Source: Zantedeschia hybrid cultivar
Taxonomy: Eukaryota; Streptophyta; Magnoliopsida; Alismatales; Araceae
DNA length: 64,000 nt
Direction of reading: 5' to 3'
Assembly: GCA_030544215.1 (NCBI GenBank)
Contig: JARZZO010000013.1
Location: 28,503,229-28,567,228, forward strand
Shown: positions 1 through 12,337 of the stretch, piece after piece
How the letters are laid out: the number at the start of each line of letters is the position of its first letter
Numbering within the stretch: the stretch's first letter is position 1
The notes under the pieces: generated by a model
Told to the model about the DNA's origin: nothing
The model's database searches: none
Seen by the model: the letters and a program-made list of their open reading frames with translations, nothing else
Translations under genes and position numbers: made by a program

Positions 1-1921
1 CATACCCAAACCGCAACCCATCACTATTAAACCCATTACACCACCCACCGCCACGCCTCCATTAGACAACCCTCCACAAGCCAACTATACACCCCTCCTG
101 CCATCCAAACCGCTACTCTGCATACCATTCCCTACATCACCTACCACAATCGCTTATCCCAGTACCATACAACCATCCAAACCATTGCTCCGTATGCCAT
201 TCCCCACTTCACCCACACCAACCACTTACCCCTCCACCATTCAACCCTCTAAACCCCTCATCCTCACCATGCCTTCATCAAACAACCCCGCATCATCACC
301 TGCAAACCAACCTATCACACCATCTAAACCACCCACCAACCCCGTGGTGCTCAAACTGTCACCTGGACCTTCCATTATTGAAGAACATACGCTCTGGAGC
401 GAGAGGATCTTCAACAAGATCTTTCCTTAGTCCATGGTCAGAGACGACCCATCACAGCTGCTAGAGGAAGTTCATAATGATGAGAGTGCACCAGGCACTC
501 AGTATGATCTGTTGAAACAATTAGATAAGACACCGGCACGAATCTCCGTACTCGAATTGATCAAGAGATCCAAGACCCATCAGGAAGCCCTGATAGAGTA
601 TTTGCAGAAGGTAATGGTCAACAAGGACGTGCCGGTAGAGAAAATCACTACATTGTTAGTTCCTTAGTGAGATCAAACCTCTATTTCATTCCATACTTCG
701 AAACTAGCACCACCAGTAGCCAGAAGCATGACTCTGAGCATTACGGTCAACATCTGCAAGAAGGCCGTAGATACATGCTTGGTTGACACAGGGGCCTCAA
801 TTAACGTTCTATTACCAAAGACGTTTGAACTGTGTGGTATACCCAAGGAGAAATGGCTGCCTTCTCCAATTTATGTTACAGCCTACGACAATTCTACCCG
901 TTCCCCTCTTGGAATGATTTATTTGAAGGTAGAATTAGGCCATGTTTGTCATGACGAGGTCGAGTTCCACATCTTGGAAATCGATCCATCTTTGAAGGGC
1001 ATCTTTGGCCGCCCTTACATTAAGTCCCTTGAGGCAATTCCCTTTACAAATCATCAGTGCCTCAAATTTCCATACAAGGGACGCATCATTAAGGTCACGA
1101 GTATGCCGATTCTTGCTACCACTCATTCTTTGAATATCAGGCCGACCCCTTTACCTGGGCAACAACCTCTGTTGTCGGTATTACAGGTTTGTCATCCTAT
1201 GGCTGATCCTTTGAAAGCCACTACACTTGATTCCTATCCAATTGATGCCATGAAACGGGGGAAGTGCATGAGTACCCCTGGCTAGAAAATTATGATGAAA
1301 GGTGGCTATCAGCCTGGAAAGGGCCTGGGCACACAATTGCAGGGCAGAACTACGCCCGTTAAAGATAGCTGAAGGACACCCGATAATAGCCTAGGCTATA
1401 GGCCAAGAAGAGTCAGGCATGACATCGTACAACAACAAGAAAATGAAGACGGCTAGAAGGCCTGGGAAACAATGTCCACCCCATGTAAAGAAGGCCGAGA
1501 TCCCTTGGCATGGACCCTGCATACACATTTTGTCAAGGGGCCCATAATCAGTCATGATAATGATAACACGGTGCTTATCACTTCTCAGTTCGACCTGCAT
1601 GACATATATGGGAGGAACCTGGCCAGACACTATTCAGAATTGCTGACATACCAGTCCTTGGAGGCTCTGCGGCCGATGAAAAAGAGAAAATTCCAAGATC
1701 CAGAATATGAATGGTACCGATGGTTCGACCTGAGGGATCTGTACATTGCACTAAATAGATTATTCCTTGATCCCTCAGAGCCGAACTGGCCACCGCTGAT
1801 AGACGAGCTGATTGAAGGGCCTGGCGCCATTTTTGACAAGAGAATTCTACTATACGAGGAAACATATGAAGGGGAGCCAGATGACCCCTATGAAGCTGGT
1901 TACACTACTGATTTTCTTTAG
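1..1921 (+). pseudogene. Tat-1 gag C-terminus, aspartic protease and G-patch-like segment (broken)
   Basis: A single reading frame can be followed from about 185 to a TAG at 1919-1921, interrupted by TAG codons ending at 430, 667 and 1285 and by further stops near 1370 and 1456. The first 430 bases encode a Pro/Thr/Ser-rich linker typical of the end of Tat gag. The protease active site DTGAS is at 785-799, followed by the flap and the ILEID...FGRPYI segment, so this is a retroviral-type aspartic protease that would mature the polyprotein. Just after it, 1286-1410 encodes GGYQPGKGLGTQLQG, a G-patch-like glycine motif. Tat-2 has the matching segment at 40185-41775. The frame changes before RT. 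Confidence 0.85.
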
Positions 1922-2283
1922 AGATGAACTTATCCCTTTCACATCTTCACTCTTCACACTCTATTCCGCACCTTACTTCTGACCCCGACTTGGTTGCGGG
2001 TCATCACTGAAGATATCCCACGGGCTCCGCCCATTATGGTTACTCTGTCCCCACGGGACTTTATCCCTCAGCTTCCTCTCGATCTAGAGAGGATCTATGA
2101 TTTGATCTGGGACATACTATTGTATGATCCCCCCAATCCTTTGGCTTTAGTACCGCTTCCTCCATCTTATTCTCCTCCTATTCATATCCATTCTTGTTTC
2201 ATGATTAACTCATCTTTTCTCCAAAAAAAAATGCCAATCCGGCAACTTCTTCCTCCCAGATCCTCATTGAGGAAACTTCATAC
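1922..2283 (+). other. Tat-1 spacer between protease and RT frames
   Basis: About 360 bp with stops in the protease frame, a frame change, and a run of nine A at about 2227-2235. Tat-2 keeps the same layout (stop at 41775, then an A run near 42074-42087). In the related Ogre elements the protease and RT parts are joined by splicing of an intron; whether this spacer is an intron, a frameshift region or plain decay cannot be decided here. Confidence 0.5.
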
Positions 2284-4479
2284 TTGTCCGATTGTACTCC
2301 ATCGCATGGGTCATTCGGGCAAGATTCTCTTCTAGATCTACTATGTCCCTCCTCACGGGAGGATTCTCCTATATCACCTCATGTACTCCATGATTTTTAT
2401 CCTTCTTCGTCCTCATTAGGTCAGGATAGGAAGTCTAGTGAAGTTAGGGAGTCTAGTTCTAGACAAGTTAATCAAATTAGAAAGTCTAGAAAATCTAAGG
2501 GTAGACAAATCCCAGATAGATACCTCCATGATCTACCTACCAAATACCTTTGTTGCTCTATGATCCCTCAGTTGTTAAAGAATCCTATTCAGATGCCAGA
2601 AGATTGTGAAGATGATGAGTCGGTCAATGATGGATATGGGGTGTATGAACTGATACACGAGAAAGACCCCATTATTGAAGATGTGGAAGATGACGAGGAC
2701 GCGGCTGAGGCGTATGCCAGTGGAGTGAAAAGATTTGATGAACCCTCAACTGTCATAGAGGAGCCTACCAAAGAGATTAACCTAGGAAATATAGACGAAC
2801 CTAAGGTTGTCCTCGTCAGTAAAAATATTTATGAAACAGATGAGGAGGCAGTGGTCCAAGTTCTTAAGGATTATAAGGACACTTTCGCCTGGAGTTATGA
2901 GGATATGCCAGGGTTAGACTCATCACTAGTGGAACATCGATTGACATTAAAGGATGGAGCTAGCCCAGTTAAACAAAAGTTAAGGCGATTCCACCTACAA
3001 ATAACTTTGAAGATGAAGGAAGAGGTCGATAAGCTGCATAAAGCCAAGTTTATTAGAGTTGTCCTCTATCCGTAATGGGTGGCCAACATAGTCCCAGTTA
3101 TGAAGAAGGACGGGAAGGTCAAAATCTATATTGACTTTCGAGATTTGAATCGGGCATGTCCTAAGGATGACTTTCCACTGCCTCACCTTGATGTACTCAT
3201 TGACAACACGGCTGGCTACAAAACTCTATCATTTATGGATGGATTCTCAGGATATAATCAAATTAAGTTGGCAGAAAATGATCAAGAGAAAACAAAATTC
3301 ACTACACCTTGGGGAACATATTGTTATGTCGTCATGCCTCTTGAACTAAAGAATGCTAGAGCCACTTATCAAAGGACTATGATGGCAATATTCCATGACA
3401 TGATGCACATCGATCTAGAAGTGTATGTGGATGATTTGTTAGTAAAGTCCAAGACTAAGGCTGAGCATGCCAAAGTTTTGGCAAGAGTTCTAGAAAGATC
3501 AAGAGAATATCAGTTGAAGATGAACCCCAAGAAATGTGTATTCGGGGTATCCTCAGGAAAATTACTTGGATTTATTGTCAGTAAACGGGGCATTAAGATC
3601 AATCCCAACAAGGCAAAGGCTATTAGAGAGATGCCACCTCCCAAGAATTTGAAAGAGTTAAGGAGATTAATTGGAAGGTTGCAATTCATTCGCCGCTTTG
3701 TCTCCCATCATTCACAAAAGTGTAAGCCGTTTTACAAGCTTACTAAGCTGGGAGTCATGTTTGATTGAGACGATAAGTGTCAGGAGGTATTTGATGGATT
3801 GAAGAATTATTTAGCAAGTCCTCATATTTTGAGACCACTATCTCTAGACAAACCTTTAATTCTATATATTTATGTCCTGGATGATGCAGTGGTGTCTGTC
3901 TCAGCACATGAAGAAAGAAAAGAGAGGGCAGCCTACTATCTCTCTAAACTTCTCAACCCGGCAAAACAAAGATACACAGCGATGGAGAAAACATGTGCAA
4001 CACTTGTATGGGTAGTTCAGAAACTGAAGTACTACTTTCTGGCTCATGAAGTTCATCTCATCGCTAGAATGAATCCTATTAAGTTTTTCCTTGAGAAATC
4101 TGTCCTCACTGATAAATTAGCACGATGACAAAGCTTTCTATCTCAATTTGATATTATCTACATTCAACAGAAAGCAATCAAAGGCTATGCCATAGCCGAA
4201 CATCTTGCTCATCATCTCCTTCCCCATTTTGATCCAGTCCGATCGGAGTTTCCGGATGAGGAACTGATGTCTATAGACCAAATCAAAGATGATATGTGGA
4301 CTTTGCATTTTGACGGAACTCTGAATTCCCACGGTAAGGGTATCGGCATTGTTCTGCTGTCACTTGAAGGTGTCACCATTCTACAAGCCTTTCAGCTTGA
4401 CTTTCCAATCACTAACAATATAACTAAATACGAGGCACTCCTTGCTGGTCTCGAGGCTGCTCATCTCCATGGTGCCACC
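2284..4479 (+). pseudogene. Tat-1 reverse transcriptase, RNase H and start of second RNase H (broken)
   Basis: One frame runs the whole length with nonsense codons ending at 3075, 3768 and 4128. RT is recognised by the VANIVPVMKKDGK, FRDLNRACPKDDFPLP and GFSGYNQI blocks and by the catalytic YVDD at 3424-3435, followed by the thumb. The first RNase H (about 3799-4128) keeps AAYYLSKLLNPAKQRY. A second RNase H of the archaeal-like type begins near 4300 (LHFDG) and reaches YEALLAGLEAAHLHG, where the reading frame is cut by a solo LTR at 4480; it resumes after 5802. Two RNase H domains are diagnostic of the Tat lineage. Confidence 0.9.
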
Positions 4480-5797
4480 TGTAGACACGCTAATTTTGAC
4501 GTCATTTCGAGTAAATTTCATATCATATAATAATGCCTCAGAATGGTCTGATAATTAATCATTAATTAATTTTTTAATTTTTTTGAGTGTCGGGTTTAAC
4601 AGATGTGTTTAAGTTAATCAATGGAATTGATTTTAACTCAAATTTGGGTTAAAATATGAAGAATTCTAAAAGACGTCGACCTATGTGGACGCGATTTAGA
4701 GTTTATTCCTGTTTTAACGTTTAAATTTGAATTTTAATTAATTGATTAATTAACTAAAAGGCGTCTGTTAAGGTCGACGCGTTTTAGGTTTCCTAGGTGA
4801 TTTTAACTTCCCCTCCGGATGTTTATCCTTATCTTAATTAGTCTAAAAGACGTCTACTCATGTGGACGCGTTTTAACTAATAAAGATAAAGATAAGTTTT
4901 CCCGGATATTTATCCTTATCTTAATTAATCTGAAAGGCGTCAGCCAAGGTGGACGCGTTTTAGATAATTACAGATAAAGATGAATTAATCAGTAATTATC
5001 TGTCGGTTAAGATGGATAAATTCGGAGTTTTCTAATGTTAATCGCAAACGCGAGAAATGCCTATAAATACCCTGCATGTTGAAGAGTAAAAAAGAGAGAA
5101 AAAACAGAATTAAGTTGAGTTGAGCCATAGCGCTATAGCGAGTTGAAGATCGAAGCAACAACGTCGTAACGCCGGAGCGCTGCCATTTCCAGAAGTCGGC
5201 GTCCTTTCAAGATCTTCATTCTTTCAAGAGCTTCAACCAACTGGGCATAAGTTTTTCATTACTGCATTCATTTCATTAGTTTTATTTTTTCCATATTCAC
5301 TTCATGCAAACACACACCATATCATAATCTTCCAAAAACCTACTTGATCTAAGGGGTTTCAAAGCCATAAAAAAAAGTGAGTTTGCTGTTTTAAATATGC
5401 TTAAAACCATGATTAGTTCAGATACTACTTCTATTTAAATTCTCATCATTGTTTCTTCATTCTGTTTTTTTTTCTGTCTCTGCTGCACTCAACAACAACA
5501 ACAAGAGATCAAAAGGGGAAATCAAGCACAACTTCTGGACGATCCTCAACCTCAAATTCCACAGCAAGAACAAAGAAGCAAAGAAAGGGCTCTCTTTCTT
5601 CAGCCGGCTGAGGAAGGGGAACCAAGGACTCAATCTTCCGCATTTTGAAAGGTAGGCGATCATACTCTCTTTTGAAACTTTTAAGTTAAAAGTTTCTGGC
5701 GATCACTGCACTTTAGTTGCTGTTTTTAATAGGTTAGTTTACACCTAAACAACATAGATATTTCATGTTAATCACACGGTCATTCTAAGCACCTACA
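4480..5797 (+). mobile_element. Solo LTR of the Tat family (LTR-A, copy A1)
   Basis: 1318-bp LTR starting TGTAGACACG and ending CACCTACA. It is flanked by a perfect 5-bp TSD CCACC (4475-4479 and 5798-5802). The intact counterpart of the target in Tat-2 (near 43850) shows the uninterrupted sequence with one CCACC, which proves insertion into the second RNase H. A TATA box (TATAAATAC) is at 5062-5070. No internal sequence remains, so LTR-LTR recombination has removed it. The U3 part holds four 34-bp palindromic modules. Confidence 0.95.
4666..4963. repeat. Four 34-bp palindromic modules in LTR copy A1
   Basis: Units at 4666-4699, 4754-4787, 4843-4876 and 4930-4963. Each is a 12-bp arm ending in CGTC, a 10-bp unrelated spacer, and the inverted arm beginning GACGC. 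The length is exactly 34 bp every time. All lie upstream of the TATA box at 5062. Confidence 0.9.
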
Positions 5798-5802
5798 CCA
5801 CC

Positions 5803-7180
5803 AAACTTAGAATTGTGGGTGATAGCCAATTGATCCTTCGCCAAGTACTCACTAAATATCGAACTCTTGATCCTAAGCTTAAGCCTTATCAACAACTCAC
5901 TTCTGCCTATGCCAAGCTTTTCACTAAGTTGATCTTTATCTATGTTCCTTGAAATCAGAACATCTTAGCTGACGCTCTAGCTTCCCTCGCTTCATCCCTC
6001 GATTTTCCAATCAGCAGAGAATCTGAATCGATCATTGTCCATAGGCGTCTCTCACCTGCCGTGAAAGACCCTTCCTTCCTTAGAATTAAGGAGAAGTTTC
6101 TAAAGAAGGTCAGGGATGGAGATATTGTGGAGAAGCGAGAGATAATGTTGATAGAATTACAGGAAGAGATAAATGATGAAGAGAAACCATGGTACCATGA
6201 AATTACCAGATACTGTGAAGATCAATCGTATCCTGAAGAAGCTACAGTTGAAGAAAAAAAAGGCTATCAGGAGAGTTGCTCAAAGATACACTATAGTTGG
6301 AGGAGCACTTTATAAAAGAGGTTTTGATAGAGTTATCTTGAGATGCTTAGACAAGGATGAGCTTTGGAAGATCATGGAAGGAGCTCCTACTGGAGTTTGT
6401 GGTGGCAAATTCACAGAAGTCAAAGCATATACGGAAGTCAAAGCATCTACCATCTGCAAATTCATCATGATGAACATCATCACAAGATTCGGAATTCCAA
6501 GCACCATCGTCACCGACAATGGACCACAGTTCATATCACAGGAGTTGAAGGACCTCTGCAACAGGTATAAAATTGCATTGCATCATTCATCTACTTATTA
6601 TCCGCAAGGCAATGGCCAAGTAGAGGCAACTAACAAGACTTTGATAAAAATCATTAAAAAGACGTGTAAATCTAATAAATTCACATATTGGCCAGAGAAA
6701 TTGATTGAGGCTCTATGGGCATACAGAAATTCAATCTGCACGCCCACTGGGCAGACTCCGTATTCCTTAACATTTGGAATGGAGACGGTAGTTCCATACG
6801 AGATCCTCATACCGTCATTAAGAGTACAATTGAACAAAAAATTCTCTATTGATGAGCATTGCTCAGCACTCCTCGCTCAATTGAAACTCTTAGACTAGAA
6901 AAGATGGTCAGCTGCTAATCATGTACGAGTATATCAAAATAGATTCGCATGTTTTTATCAAAAGAAAGTCATTGAACGTAAGTTCAAAGTTGGTGAAATG
7001 GTCGTCAAAAAAATCTTTGTAAAACATGATGGTCCGCGTTCTAAGCTCCAACCCAATTGGGAAGGGCCCTATGTCATATCGCATGGTTTTCCTAGTAACG
7101 CATATCGCTTAGTCAATGCAAAAGGGCAAGAATTAACTCACCCCTGGAACAGTCTGTATCTTAAGAAATACTACCCTTAG
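5803..7180 (+). pseudogene. Tat-1 end of second RNase H plus integrase (broken)
   Basis: The frame resumes after the solo LTR with the RNase H residues GDSQLILRQV and LADALASLASS, then the spacer domain and integrase. A stop lies near 5950, a frameshift occurs at an A run near 6255, and a stop falls at 6896-6898. Compared with Tat-2, about 290 bp are missing near 6404-6425. The lost part includes the HHCC zinc-binding domain and the first catalytic Asp, and a short duplicated stretch (GAAGTCAAAGCAT twice) marks the junction. The core keeps TDNGP (second Asp) and GQVEATN (Glu). The C-terminal part ends LYLKKYYP at 7180. It could not integrate DNA on its own. Confidence 0.9.
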
Positions 7181-8101
7181 GTTAGGGAGTTGATCAGCAT
7201 GGTGCAAAGACTAGTGGAATCAGAAAATTTTGAAACTCAAATTCCCTTATCAGTCTGAATAATTTAATTCAAACACATTACTACACATACTAATACGTTT
7301 GGTTCGTGAGTAACAAGAGATGTAAAGTCCGAAGGAATACCGAAAGCTTGACTAAGGGTGTAAAGTACAATTCATTCAGTTTAAACAAAAAAATTTCTAT
7401 TTTTTATACTCGACCCACGATGTCGGAACGAGGCTTAGAATAGATTATCAAAAATACCCGCTATCTTAGTAGGAGACCGTCATAAAAAAAGAGGGAGATC
7501 CGTCCCATGAAAAGAAAAAAGAAAAAGCAAAAGTAAAAGGTTAAAAGCCAAGCATCAAATCAAAAGGCCATTACATTACAAACATTACACCAAGGCCATG
7601 AAATCAAATAAAAAGGGAACGCAAGGTCGATAAATATCCTAGAAAGAAAATGACTGAACTCCAACATATATTAGGGTAAAGAAGGAACACCTTTCTGGGT
7701 CTCCTGAACCTTCTCGTGAGCTTTCTAGACAAATTCTTCCTTTTTTTCTAAAGAGGCGTACTCCAAGCTTAAGGAACGGCCTAGATTGACTAAGGGTCAG
7801 ACCATCGAATGGGATCACGAATGGAAACATAAGCTCGAGCACAATGAGTCTAAGTTAGATTATTGAAGAATAATTTGGGAATTAAGTTCATAAGTGGATA
7901 TGTTCTTTTGATCTGAGTACTATGCTGGTCTTTTAGTTTGCACATTATCTCAAAAACAAAAAAAATATATATCTCAAAATCCAAAAAAAAAATATATTGC
8001 AAAATCCAAAAAAAATAGATATGCAAAATCCAAAAAAATAAATATGCAAAATCCAAAATATATATATATATATCTCAAAATCCAAAAATATATATATATC
8101 T

Positions 8102-8140
<39 letters not shown>

Positions 8141-8662
8141 AAATCCAAAAAATATATATATATTTCAAAATTAAAACAAATAGATATGTAAAAATCCAAA
8201 AAAATATGTATATTCCAAAACCCAAACAAAATGAATATTTCAAAATCAAAAATTTCAAACAAAAATATTTCAATTAACATATGCTTGTAGCATTTGGTGT
8301 GTTTCATTCATTTTATTTCCAGTAAACATCTGCCTACTTGCATGCCGCATTTCTACTCTGTTATTTCTTACAGTTCAATTATTTCTTTTACCTTTGTTAA
8401 TAAAGGCTTCGCCCCTTGACCCTTCAACCAAGGATAGGATCAAGTAGCTGGTTACTTAACCAAGCAAGGGGCTAAGCCTGAATAGATGCTTAACCTGTTT
8501 GCTAAGTGATGTACAAGGCACGATTAGGAGGAATCCACACAAAGTACAAATCTGAAGACAAAGAGTGTCATGTATATTTTCAAAGTGTGTTTTACATACA
8601 TATCTGAGTCCATCAACATCAAGACTCACAACAAGAAAAGGAAAAATATATAATAACAACCC
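7181..8662. other. Tat-1 noncoding 3' region between integrase and antisense gene
   Basis: No credible gene. Closely matches 45502-46883 of Tat-2, including an A-rich minisatellite (next entry) and a short segment around AATAAAGGCT...CCCTTGACCC that also recurs in Tat-3. Confidence 0.7.
7945..8275. repeat. A-rich minisatellite with (TA)n core
   Basis: Irregular tandem units of roughly 20-26 bp built on TTTCAAAATCCAAAAAA and variants, with a pure TA stretch at about 8105-8138. The same minisatellite sits at the same place in Tat-2 (46252-46460) and Tat-3 (19247-19460). Confidence 0.85.
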
Positions 8663-11529
8663 TCAAGGCTGGCTCTCTCTGGCACCCTCATCAAATTGGC
8701 TCTGCACCTCATCAGGTCCCTCAGGCCCACGAGTCGGAGGTGGAGGTGGTCCCATCGCACTCAGCCCTGCCTGGCCGGACGATATGGCGATGCTGGCCAT
8801 GAAAGCACTCGCCTGACCTCGATCGATAGCCCGCTGGCGGGCTCGCTGATATCGCACCTCCATGCTCTGGCGCTCATACTCTGTAACGGAGAGGTGGCCC
8901 TGGAGACTCTCCATCCGAAGGCGATCACGCTCTCTTTCCTCGGTCAGAATCTCCAGTCGAACCTAGAGTCGTGCAAGATCTCTGGTGGAGAGGCATGCAA
9001 CCTGAGCCTCTAATTCCGTGACCCGAGCAGCTGAACTTTGAGCCTTAGCATCCCTCTGCTCAAGAGCTTGCTGAAGCTCCTGAACCTGCAACATAAGTTA
9101 TCACAGTCAGATCAACCAATCAAATTCAAGAAAATGCATTGTATAAGGGTACAGTAAGTTGACGACTTACTCGAGCCATCGCATCATCCTTAGCCTGGGA
9201 AGCCCGGTGGATGGCGGAAGCAAGCTGACCCTAAAGATCAGCAAGAGTAGCCTCGTGAGCAGCTGTGGAAGAAGATGAAGCACCGGCCGAGGTAGAAGGG
9301 GGAGCCGCCTGGGTGTAGACGGCTTGCTGCACCAAAAGAACAACTGTCAGTAGCTATCGTCAAGACAAATTAACTAATCAAAATAAATATTTCATGCATG
9401 TCATTCATACTTACCAAATCAAAAAGTTCTTTCTGAACTTGTTCCAGCTGGGCCTCTGCATCTTGTAGGCGGGCCCGGAGGTCGATGATCACCGTATCTC
9501 GCACATCCTGTATATCATACACACATTCATTCACAAATATAAATGAAGATAATAATAAAATGAAAGACGCATAAATCATACTTACATCGATTGGACGAAG
9601 GAGCCGCAACTGATCGACGTAGTGGGCCCAATACTGTTGAAGGTAGGCGACGCTACTCTTCGCCTGGGACTCCACTCGCACGCCCCAGCAGTGCCAGTCC
9701 TCGTACTGCTCGGGGAACTTGGCACGCTAGTCGGTGAGAGCCTGCTTGCCCCTCATCGATCGTCCTACTCCCTTCGGGACCTCCTCGTCAATCCATTCCT
9801 GGTGGAGGCCCAGGGTCCTCATCACAAGCCGGAGGCGCAGGGGCTCGATTTCGTTGAGACAGTACACCCACATCTGCCTACCAAATCGCCCCCAACCAGC
9901 CGTCACTCACGGCTGGCCTGCCTCATCCATGCCCATATATAGGCGCTAGATCACTTGCATACATATAAGTTAGATGCATTCATACATAAATAAATTACAT
10001 TTAATAAATGAAACACTACATTTAATAAAAATAAATGAATTAAAAACTCACCAGGAGCTCGGGGTAGTCGAGGAACTGGCGGCGGAGGGCCGTCAGCTGG
10101 TGATGCTAAGGGGCTGTGTCTACAATTGGCTACCAGCGGCAAGCCAAAGGGACGGCACCCGGTCGAACAATCCTCGCTCAGTCGAGCAGGAAATAATAGT
10201 AGCTCCAAACCTGCATACATGAACATATAGATTAGAAATCATCATTTCATAGCATTTCATCTCATAAACAATTTAATTAAAATGAGTTATACTTGGAGAA
10301 ACGGCAAGAAGCTGTTGATAGTAGTCTCGCGGTCCGGCGTAACCGCAGAGAAGTCGGCGAAGAGATGGGCCAGGAGGGCTGCACCCCAAGCGTACTCATG
10401 GAGACTCTCTAAATCATCTAAAAGACTCAAGAACCTACAGTGAATGTGGTCGCCCTTCGTACTGAAGGGCAACCGACCGAAAAAGAAAACTAGAAAGACC
10501 CTCAACTGTCAATCTACCTCCTCCTCCTGGCTAGGGTCACTACAATAAACTGCAGAGGAGGACCTAGCTAGCCTATCTCTAAAAGTCTTGCGGGTCTCGT
10601 AAGATCGCCGCCTAGGCTCCACTAATCCTAGGGCTGCCTCCACCTCACCCTAGGAACTGTCCTAGACTCTCTATCTAGACTAGACACCTCTATCCCTAAT
10701 AGAATCTCCGTTAATCCATGGTAATCAGGGTAAGTCACCCCGCTCACCGCCCGACCTTCTACTCTAAGGCCGGTGATTCTGGCAACATCCTACAGACTTG
10801 GGACCATGTGGCCCTAGGGCATTAGGAATGCCCGACTGTCTGCATACCACCTCTCCTGCAGCGCTTGCAGGAGAACCAAATCGAGCCGAAAGGGATCGAT
10901 GTCCAAAATCTCCCCGAACCCCATCCGGCGCAGGCGCGCCTTCTGAAAGTCCAAGAGTCTTCGGTATGCTCCGACGACTAGGTCCCACGAGATCCTAGCC
11001 CTCATCGTCCCTTGCAAATAATCCAAGAAATTTTTCATCAGTCGATGGGCATTAAGAATTAATTTTCGAAATGAAAATGTCTATCTGAATGACGTCAGAC
11101 ATGGTGGACGCCCATTGAAAGGCGTCCACATATCCGAGCGCCATTTAGTGCAAATTTCATCATTTTTTACAAAGAATCTCTGGCTTGAATGGCGTCGGAC
11201 CGGGGTGACGCCCTTTGAAAGGCGTCACCTGGTCTGGACGCCGTTCAAAGCCGATTGTGGACTTTTTTGAAAAATCCTCATCCTCCTCTTTCCTCATCCC
11301 ATTCATCTATAGAAACATCCATTAGAAGACTTACCAAGTGTAGGCCTTTTTCTTCTTCTTCTCCTCCCTCGATCGCTACCGGTGGAGGGATATCCTCGCC
11401 GAGGAACGCCATCGCTGCCTCCAAAATCCTTGCCTCTTTAGGAGCGACTGCTCTGTGCTCCTCCCTCCTCACCACGTGCACGGCACAGCGGCGCTTGCCG
11501 CTTCCCCTTAATCCCTCGTCTTGTTCCAT
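8663..11529 (-). pseudogene. Tat-1 antisense gene 1: plant-mobile-domain-like/coiled-coil protein, seven exons
   Basis: Antisense gene in the Tat 3' region. Exons by my reading of GT-AG borders and alignment to Tat-2: 11335-11529, 10293-11011, 10052-10210, 9586-9954, 9415-9507, 9171-9326, 8663-9085. Exons 1, 3, 5 and 6 have exactly the same lengths as in Tat-2 (195, 159, 93, 156 nt). Exon 2 encodes SRAFLMP and ITGLRVEG, resembling the conserved core of plant mobile domain (aminotransferase-like PMD) proteins; exon 7 is a charged coiled coil ending with a Pro-rich tail. Decay: stops in exons 2, 4 and 7, a 1-nt loss in exon 2, and acceptor AGs of exons 2 and 4 changed to AA. Function unknown; PMD proteins are linked to transposons and silencing. 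Confidence 0.8.
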
Positions 11530-12060
11530 GGCTTTAGAGAGAAGAGAGAGGGAGAAGAGAGAGCTCAGGTTGGGGAAGAAAGTTTTCGAGAGAGGAAGAG
11601 AGAGTGAATGAGGAAAAGTGAGATGGCCGACGGTGAAGATGATCGCTGGAGGGGAGGAAAAGCTCGCCAGAGAGTGGAGTGATCGCCGGAGAACGTAGGT
11701 TGCCGGAATCGAGGAAAGAGAAGAGAGTTTTGGGAGAATGAGGGAGGAGGAGCTCGGGCTCGCGTAGGTTCTATTTGGAGAAGTTAAAACATGTCGAGGG
11801 ACAGCGACACCATTCAATGCACATAAACTGAGGCAGCAAAGAAAAATTTTGAAATTGTGAGAACCACGTCTACAAAGCACGACGTGTTTTAGGTTAAACC
11901 GCCAATTCTGCTCAGAACCGTACCACGTACAATGATTAAATGCGTCTTTACAGGACGACGCATTTCAGTGGATTAATCACAGGATTAATGGCAAAATTCT
12001 GTGGAAAAGTAGGAGAGAGAATTGAAAGGCGGCTACATGTAGTGCATTTTAAGCATAATA
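11041..12060. repeat. 34-bp palindromic modules in intron 1 and 5' flank of Tat-1 antisense gene 1
   Basis: Seven full units: 11085-11118, 11115-11148, 11185-11218, 11215-11248 (all inside intron 1 of the antisense gene), 11784-11817, 11859-11892 and 11935-11968 (upstream of its ATG). A decayed unit lies near 12023. Paired units overlap by 4 bp, so they start 30 bp apart. The stretch is otherwise noncoding. Confidence 0.88.
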
Positions 12061-12337
12061 TAGGGTTTTAAGGAATAAATCTTTGAATTTCACAAATTGC
12101 ACTAACTTGATCATCCTCCAGAATATTTTCGTGGGTAGGAAAGAATAGAGCTCCAGCTAAGTATGTGGTGAACGCTTTCATCACGTTCTCAGTGTCATCT
12201 TCTTTAAGTTCTTCAATCTCATATAGAGTCCATTCTGCCAGCTTTGCAAGGTTAATTCCTTTCTTTGTAAGGAATTATTGAACTTCCTTTGGATCCTTCA
12301 TAATCTTCATCAATAATTGCTAACCTGTGATCTTTTC

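Noticed and set aside
8044..8307. Ile/Tyr/Phe-rich open frames on both strands
   Set aside because: Translation of the (TA)n and A-rich minisatellite.
11278..11880. 200-codon minus-strand frame taken as a single-exon protein
   Set aside because: Only the part from the ATG at 11529 to the donor at 11335 matches exon 1 of the Tat-2 antisense gene; the upstream part is 5' flank containing modules.
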